A DNA stretch of 9,752 nt from an uncultured Bacteroidales bacterium (GTDB lineage: Bacteria > Bacteroidota > Bacteroidia > Bacteroidales > Bacteroidaceae), in the NCBI GenBank assembly GCA_937896105.1, contig CALBKR010000259.1:1-9752 (forward strand), read 5' to 3'. Of this stretch, positions 1 to 5,365 are shown piece by piece (positions within the stretch are counted from its first letter, which is position 1; each line of letters begins with the position of its first letter). The translations under genes and the position numbers were made by a program. The notes under the pieces were generated by a model. The model was given only the letters and a program-made list of their open reading frames with translations. It was not told where the DNA came from and did not search any database.

Positions 1-715
1 TGCGTTCGCTCTGTCCGCGTCCCATCTGTGCGTAAACTACATTGTAGTTCATCGAGTCGAACCCGAGCAACCTTGTCGTCATCGTGCGGTTGAGCGGGAA
101 CGAAGAGCCGTATCCGGCAGCCGACCCGAGAGGGTTGCGGTTGCACAGGCGGTATGCAGCCTGCAAGAAGAGCATATCATCGGCAAGTCCTTCGGCGTAT
201 GCACCGAACCACAGGCCGAACGATGAAGGCATTGCCACTTGCAGGTGTGTGTAGCCTGGCAGCAGCACATCCTTGTGCTTCTCGCTCTGCTCGATGAGTG
301 CATCGAACAGCTCCTTTACGGCATTGCACACCTCCTGCAGCTCGTGACGGGCAAAGAGCTTCAGGTCTACCAGCACCTGGTCGTTGCGTGAGCGGCCGCT
401 ATGTATCTTCTTGCCTGTGTCGCCAAGGCGGCGTGTGAGCATCAGTTCAACCTGTGAGTGTACATCTTCGACGCCCTCTTCGATGGTGAATGTTCCCTCC
501 TCGATTGTGGTGTATATGGCCCGCAGTTCGCTATGCAGGCTCTCCATCTCCTCTTTTGTGAGCATACCGATGCTTTGCAGCATAGTGCTGTGCGCTATCG
601 AACCAAGGATGTCGTAGCGTGCCAGCATAAGGTCGAGTTCCCTGTCGCGTCCCACCGTGAAACGCTCTATTTCGGGGTTGACCGTTGTGTTCTTTTCCCA
701 AAGTTTCTTTGCCAT
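1..715 (-). CDS. argH: Argininosuccinate lyase, C-terminal part missing at window edge
   Basis: Catalyses the last step of arginine synthesis, splitting argininosuccinate into arginine and fumarate in the cytoplasm. Read from the ATG at 713-715, the visible 238 residues begin MAKKLWEKNT. They carry the family stretches EDVHSQVE (about 83-90), SGRSRNDQ (106-113) and GYTHLQ (154-159). The His in THLQ corresponds to a known active-site His of the fumarase/aspartase superfamily. The fumarate-lyase signature loop (GSSxMPxKxNP) would lie further on, beyond the left edge, so it cannot be checked. Family members are about 450 residues, so roughly half is present. A GAAGG lies just upstream of the start. 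The gene follows the SRPBCC gene by 84 bases, and that gap holds a strong hairpin. No disruption is seen in the visible part. Confidence 0.95.
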   Translation of the reverse strand, partial: MAKKLWEKNTTVNPEIERFTVGRDRELDLMLARYDILGSIAHSTMLQSIGMLTKEEMESLHSELRAIYTTIEEGTFTIEEGVEDVHSQVELMLTRRLGDTGKKIHSGRSRNDQVLVDLKLFARHELQEVCNAVKELFDALIEQSEKHKDVLLPGYTHLQVAMPSSFGLWFGAYAEGLADDMLFLQAAYRLCNRNPLGSAAGYGSSFPLNRTMTTRLLGFDSMNYNVVYAQMGRGQSER

Positions 716-728
716 ACCTTCAATAAAT

Positions 729-772
729 GGTGTTCCGGGTGCACTTTTGTTGTGTGCAGGCTCCGGAACACC
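729..772 (-). promoter_or_regulatory. Strong hairpin in the argH leader
   Basis: A perfect 10-base inverted repeat, GGTGTTCCGG at 729-738 and CCGGAACACC at 763-772. Inside it is a second 5-bp stem, TGCAC at 740-744 with GTGCA at 754-758. The two stems are separated by an asymmetric internal loop, and the apical loop is nine bases. On the minus strand it ends 13 bases before the argH start codon and lies wholly between the SRPBCC stop and argH. The bases after it (ATTTATTG) are not a T-run, so it does not look like a classical intrinsic terminator. A role in mRNA processing, partial termination or control of argH translation is inference; the structure itself is read directly. Confidence 0.6.
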
Positions 773-799
773 CTGTTTCTTGTAAATTCGGGGCTGCGC

Positions 800-1210
800 T
801 CAATATTGTATAAGCGACAATGCCTCGGCTATCTTCTCAATGCCATCTTTGAGGGGCTTCTCTACCATTGCACGTAGCATAAAGTTTATATCGGCCTTTA
901 CCACTACACGCATCTTTGATGCCTCCTCTCCGTCGGGGATAATCTGCACCCACAAGGTGATAGGAATCGGTGAACCGACAGCCTCTAACTTGATGCATTT
1001 CGGCTCTTCGCGCTCAACAACCTTTATGGTTACATTGCCTAATGGCGGTACGTTCACGGTCGCCTCGTCGCGGCTGTATGTGAACTCCTTTACCTTGTCC
1101 TGGGGCAGTTTGTCCTTCAGCCCCTCAAGGTTGTTCAGGTCCTCGAGTTTCGCATATACCCTTGTCTGTGGGTAGGGTATACATTTTACACTGCTCTCGT
1201 ACTGGCTCAT
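800..1210 (-). CDS. SRPBCC (START-like) fold protein, function unknown
   Basis: A 136-residue protein starting MSQYESSVK, with no signal peptide or membrane segment, so probably cytoplasmic. The pattern fits the small SRPBCC/polyketide-cyclase-like fold: an N-terminal strand leading to a 'yakLedlnnL' helical stretch, a run of alternating strands (VNVPPLGNVTIKVVERE, then LWVQIIPD and MRVVVKADINFM), and a long C-terminal helix (MVEKPLKDGIEKIAEAL). This fold binds hydrophobic ligands, but no ligand or catalytic residue can be assigned here. The start lies four bases after the pyrE stop, so it is almost certainly co-transcribed and may be translationally coupled with pyrE. From memory, related proteins of this size occur beside pyrE and argH in other Bacteroidales. 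The fold call is by pattern, not by search. Confidence 0.8.
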   Translation of the reverse strand: MSQYESSVKCIPYPQTRVYAKLEDLNNLEGLKDKLPQDKVKEFTYSRDEATVNVPPLGNVTIKVVEREEPKCIKLEAVGSPIPITLWVQIIPDGEEASKMRVVVKADINFMLRAMVEKPLKDGIEKIAEALSLIQY

Positions 1211-1214
1211 AGCT

Positions 1215-1859
1215 TTATTTCAAGTCATTTCTCCACTCCGACGGGTTGGCACGCCACTCTCTGAGGGTAGGCATTACATCCTCGTTGATGTAGCCTGTTG
1301 CCTTTGCTGCCTCGAGCACTGCCTCGTAGTCGGTTAGTGTTATCAGTCTCACGCCTGCATTCTCAAAAGCCTCTGTTGCAACACCGAAACCATACGTAAA
1401 CGATGCTACCATTCCCACAACCTCAACGCCGGCTGCACGCAATGCGTCAACGGCACGGAGACTGCTGAGTCCTGTAGAGACAAGGTCCTCTACTACAACA
1501 ACCTTTGCACCTGGCTGGATGTCGCCCTCAATCTGGTTGCCGAGTCCGTGGTCCTTTGCCTTTGGGCGTACATACACGAATGGCTTGCCGAGTTCTTCGG
1601 CTACAAGCGCACCCTGAGCAATGGCGCCTGTCGCAACACCTGCAACGGTGTCGGCATCGGGGAACTCCTCGAGGATGAGGTTGGCGAGTCCCAACTTGAC
1701 ACGTGTGCGCAATGATGGGAATGACAGTGTCTTGCGGTTGTCACAGTAGAACGGTGATTTCCATCCCGATGCCCAGGTGAAAGGCTCTTCGGGCTGCAGT
1801 TTCATAGCCTTTATCTTCAACAGTTCGGCTGCAAGTGATAGCTTTGATTTGTTTGACAT
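1215..1859 (-). CDS. pyrE: Orotate phosphoribosyltransferase
   Basis: Transfers the phosphoribosyl group of PRPP to orotate, giving OMP, in the fifth step of pyrimidine synthesis. The 214 residues match the usual length. The type I PRTase PRPP loop is at about 120-133 (VVVVEDLVSTGLSS, with acidic pair E124-D125). The flexible catalytic loop is at about 97-112 (VRPKAKDHGLGNQIEG), including K100, K102 and H104. The N-terminal FTWASGWKSPFYCDNR (27-42) is typical of the orotate-binding region. The ATG follows an A/T-rich leader without a Shine-Dalgarno, as is usual in Bacteroidota. A perfect -7 box about 40 bases upstream suggests its own promoter, although read-through from the SUI1-like gene is also possible. 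It heads the run pyrE, SRPBCC gene, argH. Confidence 0.97.
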   Translation of the reverse strand: MSNKSKLSLAAELLKIKAMKLQPEEPFTWASGWKSPFYCDNRKTLSFPSLRTRVKLGLANLILEEFPDADTVAGVATGAIAQGALVAEELGKPFVYVRPKAKDHGLGNQIEGDIQPGAKVVVVEDLVSTGLSSLRAVDALRAAGVEVVGMVASFTYGFGVATEAFENAGVRLITLTDYEAVLEAAKATGYINEDVMPTLREWRANPSEWRNDLK

Positions 1860-1897
1860 AATATATGTTTTTTGGATGATTTGTAAATTCAGTTAGA

Positions 1898-1905
1898 CAA
1901 ATATA
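1898..1905 (-). promoter_or_regulatory. Candidate Bacteroidota -7 box for pyrE
   Basis: On the minus strand this reads TATATTTG, an exact match to the Bacteroidota -7 consensus TAnnTTTG. It lies in the 79-base gap between the SUI1-like gene and pyrE and would give a leader of about 30 bases. The -33 region at the right distance (about GATG or AGAT) matches TTTG poorly, so the promoter call rests on the -7 box and position alone. Confidence 0.4.
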
Positions 1906-1938
1906 GTGAAAATGTATGTTACTACATCTTTTATGTGG

Positions 1939-2277
1939 TTATTTTGTTTGTGTGTACCCTTCCTTTTTCAGCAGATCGATGATTTTCCCCTTGAAATCGC
2001 CCTGTACGAGTATCTCGCCATCCTTGGCGCTGCCGCCAACGCCGCATTTCGTTTTTAGCAGGCGCCCGAGTTCTTTCAAGTCTTCTCCCGTGCCCACAAA
2101 ATTCCTTACAATGGTCACGGTCTTGCCGCCACGATGGTTCTTCTCGATGCTCACGCGCAACTTCTGCTGTTGCTTCGGCAGTGTCTCATTTTCCTCCTTT
2201 TCATCGGTGGTATAAGCAAAGTCGGGGTTTGTGGAATATACTATATTCAAGCGCTCTTTCCAGTCGTTGTTCTTCAT
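1939..2277 (-). CDS. Bacterial SUI1/eIF1-like translation factor (YciH family)
   Basis: A 112-residue protein with a charged, Gln-rich N-terminal tail (1-37) and a SUI1 domain at about 38-112. Family marks are RGGKTVTIVRNF (49-60), the DLKELGRLLKTKCGVGGS stretch and KDGEILVQGD, where KCG.GGS..DGEI is the recognisable core. Eukaryotic eIF1 checks start codons at the ribosomal P site. Bacterial members (E. coli YciH) can act on non-canonical initiation in vitro, and their physiological role is less clear. A GAGAGGA lies five bases before the ATG (minus strand, 2283-2289), a better Shine-Dalgarno than its neighbours have. It is the first gene leftward from the divergent promoter region, 79 bases ahead of pyrE. 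Confidence 0.93.
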   Translation of the reverse strand: MKNNDWKERLNIVYSTNPDFAYTTDEKEENETLPKQQQKLRVSIEKNHRGGKTVTIVRNFVGTGEDLKELGRLLKTKCGVGGSAKDGEILVQGDFKGKIIDLLKKEGYTQTK

Positions 2278-2310
2278 CGGTGTCCTCTCTGTTATGGTTT
2301 ATGGCGGTTG

Positions 2311-2343
2311 CTAAGTTACAATATTTTTGCGACAAATTTCAAA
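2311..2343 (-). promoter_or_regulatory. Candidate promoter for the SUI1-like gene
   Basis: On the minus strand, TTTG (2343-2340) is followed after 21 bases by TAACTTAG (2318-2311). The second element differs from the Bacteroidota -7 consensus TAnnTTTG at one position, and the first fits the -33 TTTG. The predicted start of transcription leaves a leader of roughly 25-30 bases before the gene at 2277. Confidence 0.4.
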
Positions 2344-2368
2344 GCTTCGTAAAATAACATTACTTTTG
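2337..2368 (+). promoter_or_regulatory. Candidate promoter for rex and the T9SS run
   Basis: TTTC at 2337-2340 is followed after 20 bases by TACTTTTG at 2361-2368. The latter matches the Bacteroidota -7 consensus TAnnTTTG exactly, and TTTC is one base off the -33 TTTG. Transcription would start near 2374, leaving a leader of about 27 A-rich bases before the rex ATG. It overlaps the -33 region of the divergent promoter, so one bound repressor could affect both directions. Confidence 0.5.
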
Positions 2369-2400
2369 TTACGTTATAATATCAACACGCGCGAAATAAA

Positions 2401-3060
2401 ATGGCTCAACAAACGAAAATGGAGAAAGTGCCCGAACCTACACTGAGGCGTCTGCCCTGGTATCTGTCGGTCTGCCGTCTGCTCAAGCAGCGCGGCGAGC
2501 AGTATGTGTCGTCGACCCGCCTGTCGAAAGAGACAAGCATTGTCGCCTCGCAGATAGCCAAGGATCTCTCTTGTGTGAATATCGTGGGGCGTACCCGTGT
2601 GGGTTACGACATTGATAACCTGCTCGATGTGCTCGAGGATTTTTTAGGCTTTACAAGTATGCACAAGGCGTTTCTCTTCGGTGCCGGCAAATTGGGCAGC
2701 GCACTGTTGAACGATACCGGTCTCAAACAGTTCGGTCTCGAGGTGGTGGCAGCCTTCGACACCAGCCCACGCATTGTGGGGCATAGCGTGGCGGGCATTC
2801 CCGTCTATCACATCAATGAGCTCGAGGCAAAGATGAAAAGGTTCAATGTGCAGATAGGCATCCTTACAGTGCCTATCGACCGTGCACAGGAGGTTGCCGA
2901 CAAGATGATTGTGTGGGGTATCAAGGCTATATGGAACTTTACCCCTTTGCGCATACGCGTGCCCGAAAATATTGTCGTTCAGAACACCTCGCTCTATGCC
3001 CATCTGTCACTTATGTTTAACCGTCTCGAGGCACTCGATGCCACTGCCGAGGAAATTTGA
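2401..3060 (+). CDS. rex: Redox-sensing transcriptional repressor Rex
   Basis: Rex repressors read the NADH/NAD+ ratio: NADH binding releases them from DNA, which turns on fermentative and respiratory genes. The 219 residues have the two expected domains. A winged helix lies at about 10-85, with PEPTLRRLPWYL, the VSSTRLSKETSIVASQIAKDLS recognition region and the GRTRVGYDI wing. A Rossmann domain begins at about 88, with the dinucleotide loop GAGKLG at 94-99 and an acidic D120 at the end of the second strand, as expected for NAD(H). The C-terminal helix (SLYAHLSLMFNRLEALD) matches the domain-swapped dimer helix of the family. The first ATG is used; M7 is a possible alternative. It heads the rightward run and may be autoregulated, but I see no clear Rex operator at its promoter. 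Confidence 0.95.
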   Translation: MAQQTKMEKVPEPTLRRLPWYLSVCRLLKQRGEQYVSSTRLSKETSIVASQIAKDLSCVNIVGRTRVGYDIDNLLDVLEDFLGFTSMHKAFLFGAGKLGSALLNDTGLKQFGLEVVAAFDTSPRIVGHSVAGIPVYHINELEAKMKRFNVQIGILTVPIDRAQEVADKMIVWGIKAIWNFTPLRIRVPENIVVQNTSLYAHLSLMFNRLEALDATAEEI

Positions 3061-3066
3061 TTGCTG

Positions 3067-3681
3067 ATGAAGATAATAGCTGTAGGAAAGAACTATGCCG
3101 ACCACGCTCTGGAATTTGACGGCAGCAGCGATAAACCTGCTGTGCCGATGATATTTATGAAGCCCGATTCGGCCATCATAAAGAATGGCAAGCATTTCTA
3201 TGTGCCCGATTTTATGGGACGGATAGACTATGAGGCCGAGATAGTGGTGCGTATCAACAAACTTGGCAAGAGCATTCCTGCACGCTTTGCCCACCGCTAC
3301 TATGATGCTATTACCGTGGGCATTGATTTTACGGCGCGCGACCTGCAGCGAAGCCTCATTGCGGCTGGCGCACCGTGGGAGATGAGCAAGGGGTTCGACG
3401 GCTCGGCTGTGCTTGGCGATTTCCGTCCTGTGGAGCGCTACGACATACGCAATATCGATTTTTCGCTCACCATAGACGATAAGGTGGTGCAGTGCGCCAA
3501 CAGCTCTCAAATGCTTTTTCCTGTCGACGAGGTTATTGCCTATGTGAGCCGTTTCTGCACGCTTAAGACCGGTGACCTCATATTTACAGGAACGCCTGCC
3601 GGTGTGGGGCCTGCCACGATAGGAACACATCTCAAGGGCTACCTCGGTGATGACAAGGTGCTCGATTTCCATATACGTTGA
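3067..3681 (+). CDS. Fumarylacetoacetate hydrolase (FAH) family protein
   Basis: A 204-residue FAH-fold enzyme, a family that uses a divalent metal to break C-C bonds or decarboxylate or isomerise keto acids. The likely metal ligands are E56 and E58 in DYEAEIVV and D87 in VGIDFTARD. K108 in MSKGFDGSA and the GTPAGVG loop at about 175-181 also fit. The single-domain length resembles FAHD1-type proteins, which act as oxaloacetate decarboxylase or acylpyruvase, and bacterial 2-hydroxyhepta-2,4-diene-1,7-dioate isomerases. The substrate cannot be decided from sequence. The frame is also open from a TTG directly after the rex stop (3061). I prefer the ATG at 3067 because it gives the usual MKIIAVGKNY start and sits 11 bases after GAGGAAA. 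It lies six bases after rex and five before porU, so it is probably in their operon. Confidence 0.92.
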   Translation: MKIIAVGKNYADHALEFDGSSDKPAVPMIFMKPDSAIIKNGKHFYVPDFMGRIDYEAEIVVRINKLGKSIPARFAHRYYDAITVGIDFTARDLQRSLIAAGAPWEMSKGFDGSAVLGDFRPVERYDIRNIDFSLTIDDKVVQCANSSQMLFPVDEVIAYVSRFCTLKTGDLIFTGTPAGVGPATIGTHLKGYLGDDKVLDFHIR

Positions 3682-3686
3682 ACAAT

Positions 3687-5363
3687 ATGAAGATAAGACA
3701 ACTGATATTCTCCCTTCTTCTGTTATGTGCAACTACATTGCAGGCGCAGTTTGTCCGGGTTGACTGGAACAGGATACCCGGCGACTCGCTGTTGCCTGTC
3801 TGCTCGCAAGTGGTTGACCTCCCTGCCGATTATGCAGGTTACAACTACTCGGCACACATTGAATACCCCGAATTTGAAAGGATGAGCGATGCCGATGTAT
3901 TGCGCTATTCAGTGGCGTCTAAATATGGGGCATTGCCCGAGATGCCAACGGTAGAGTGCCGTGTGGGGGTGCAGGCTAAGCAGGCACAGCTCGATATGGC
4001 ATTTCTGCCTGTTGTGATGCGCGATGGCGACTATTACCGCATAAATTCCTATAAACTCGTGGTCAGCAGGGAACAGTTGTCGCGTCCGCAACGCGCAGCT
4101 GCGGTTGCGCCCTCGGAGCGCTATAAGAGTTCTTCGGTGTTGGCAACAGGCAAGTGGGTGCGTGTGTCGGTGGAGCAGGATGGTGTACACAAGATAACAG
4201 ACAAACAGCTAAAGGATATGGGTTTCAATGACCCTGCAAAGGTGAGGCTTTATGGCTATGGCGGTCATATATTGCCCGAGACAGGGCTTGCCTCGTTGCC
4301 TGACGACCTTTGCGAGGTTCCTCTTTGGAGAGAGAACGGCTATGTGCTCTTCTACGCCAACGGCACCATAAAGTGGGAGTATAGTGGCGGTCGTTTCATA
4401 CACACACAGAATGTCTATTCCACATATGGCTGCTATTTTCTGACCGAGAGCGACGAAGCGCCTATGGCTTTCGATAAGGTTTCGTTGCAGCCTACAGTGT
4501 CGGCAGTATACACATCTTACCCCGATTATACCCTGTACGAGAATGAGAAGAAGAGCCTTTGCTCCTATGGGCGCAAGCTGGTAGATAACTTTGAGTTCTC
4601 GAGCACCAACTATTTGGCAACAAACTATAAATTTGTGTTGGACGGTGCACTTGCCGGTGATGCAGTCCTTGATTTGGCATTTGCTACAAGCGGCGAGTCT
4701 ACAAGCCGTGTAGATATCCATTGTACGGGAACAACTATCGGCTCAATGAGTATCGGGCGTACTTTCTCGGGCGAACTCGGGAAATTTGCCGAGAAACGTT
4801 TCAGTGTAAAGGGTGGTTTCGCAGCAGAGGAACATCTCATACTGCAACTGTATCCTGATAATGCGGCGCTCAAGGGTTATCTTGATTATATCCGTATCAA
4901 TTATCCGCGTTCGCTTGCCCTGCGCGGCTCGTCGACACTATTCCGTGGCGATATATCCGGCGGTAATGCACGCTTTGAGATAACAGGCTGTAACACCAAT
5001 ACAAGAGTGTGGGATGTATCATCACCATCGGAGATGCGCGAATTGGAGGCTGTAATCGATGGTGACATTTGCTCGGTGGTCGCTCCGGCAAGCTATAACA
5101 ACAAGTTGGTGGCGGTCGATGTAAAGGGGGCCTTCCCGTCGGTAAAGGTTATGGGTGATGTCCCCAATCAGAATCTGCACTCTCTTGGTCAGACAGATAT
5201 GGTGATAATAATTCCGTCAAAGGGCGATTTCAAGGCTGCTGCAGAGCGTCTTGCCGATGCGCACCGCACCTGCGGTGTGAGAGCTGGAGGGACCTTTGCC
5301 GATCTTGTAGATCTCGCGGATAGATTTCGGGCACTCCCGATGTCACAGCCTATCGTCGCCTGA
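3687..5363 (+). CDS. porU: T9SS sortase PorU, N-terminal fragment (frame broken at its end)
   Basis: PorU is the cell-surface gingipain-like (C25 family) transpeptidase of the type IX secretion system. It removes the C-terminal signal of cargo proteins and attaches them to A-LPS. This fragment has 558 codons. The ATG at 3687, not the upstream in-frame TTG, begins a signal peptide with a hydrophobic core (LIFSLLLLCATTLQA) and probable cleavage before Q22. A long beta-rich pro-region follows, and the peptidase domain begins near residue 500 (QTDMVIIIPSKGDFKAAAERLADAHR). The last dozen residues (RALPMSQPIVA) do not look like PorU, because the frame has shifted at about residue 547. The catalytic His and Cys are absent here and lie in the next frame. 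It starts five bases after the FAH gene. Confidence 0.88.
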   Translation: MKIRQLIFSLLLLCATTLQAQFVRVDWNRIPGDSLLPVCSQVVDLPADYAGYNYSAHIEYPEFERMSDADVLRYSVASKYGALPEMPTVECRVGVQAKQAQLDMAFLPVVMRDGDYYRINSYKLVVSREQLSRPQRAAAVAPSERYKSSSVLATGKWVRVSVEQDGVHKITDKQLKDMGFNDPAKVRLYGYGGHILPETGLASLPDDLCEVPLWRENGYVLFYANGTIKWEYSGGRFIHTQNVYSTYGCYFLTESDEAPMAFDKVSLQPTVSAVYTSYPDYTLYENEKKSLCSYGRKLVDNFEFSSTNYLATNYKFVLDGALAGDAVLDLAFATSGESTSRVDIHCTGTTIGSMSIGRTFSGELGKFAEKRFSVKGGFAAEEHLILQLYPDNAALKGYLDYIRINYPRSLALRGSSTLFRGDISGGNARFEITGCNTNTRVWDVSSPSEMRELEAVIDGDICSVVAPASYNNKLVAVDVKGAFPSVKVMGDVPNQNLHSLGQTDMVIIIPSKGDFKAAAERLADAHRTCGVRAGGTFADLVDLADRFRALPMSQPIVA

Positions 5364-5365
5364 TG
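5324..5365 (+). other. porU: Frameshift site in porU, with stop/start overlap
   Basis: The upstream frame reads ...D-R-F (TTT at 5325-5327) and then departs from PorU, ending at TGA 5361-5363. The -1 frame from 5327 reads S-G-T-P-D-V-T-A-Y-R-R-L-M-K-M-L-Y-D, a stretch typical of PorU, and continues open to 7438. It is closed upstream by TAG at 5321-5323, so the change must lie between there and 5360. Adding one T to TTT (making TTT TCG GGC) would restore the reading exactly. A small inverted repeat, TCGGG (5327-5331) and CCCGA (5336-5340) with a four-base loop, starts at the break. The stop overlaps an ATG as TGATG, which could allow re-initiation. Confidence 0.85.

Noticed and set aside
729..772. 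Reading the argH-leader hairpin as an intrinsic terminator
   Set aside because: No run of T follows it on either strand, and argH would be left without room for a promoter of its own between the hairpin and its start codon.
458..877. A 139-codon plus-strand frame opposite argH and the SRPBCC gene
   Set aside because: It runs antisense through the end of one conserved gene, the hairpin gap and the start of another, and has no recognisable product.
1911..1927. Weak inverted repeat ATGTA/TACAT between the SUI1-like gene and pyrE
   Set aside because: It is a five-base, A/T-only stem with no convincing T-run after it on the minus strand; not a supportable terminator.
2364..2386. Possible Rex operator (TTGTTA...TATCAACA) overlapping the rex -7 box
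   Set aside because: The right half does not mirror the left (TTGTGA-n6-TCACAA type expected), so the match is too weak to call.
3007..3732. A 241-codon open frame on the minus strand opposite the end of rex and the FAH gene
   Set aside because: It lies wholly opposite well-supported genes, its translation resembles no protein family I know, and no promoter or start context supports it. It is a by-product of codon use on the other strand.
4209..4721. A 170-codon minus-strand frame opposite porU, rich in Cys and Ile
   Set aside because: It is fully antisense to porU, has unusual composition and no recognisable domain.
5318..5335. Programmed -1 ribosomal frameshifting in porU
   Set aside because: The local heptamer in the upstream frame (T AGA TTT) is not an X XXY YYZ slippery site, and the hairpin starts with no spacer. 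A lost base in a T-run is simpler.
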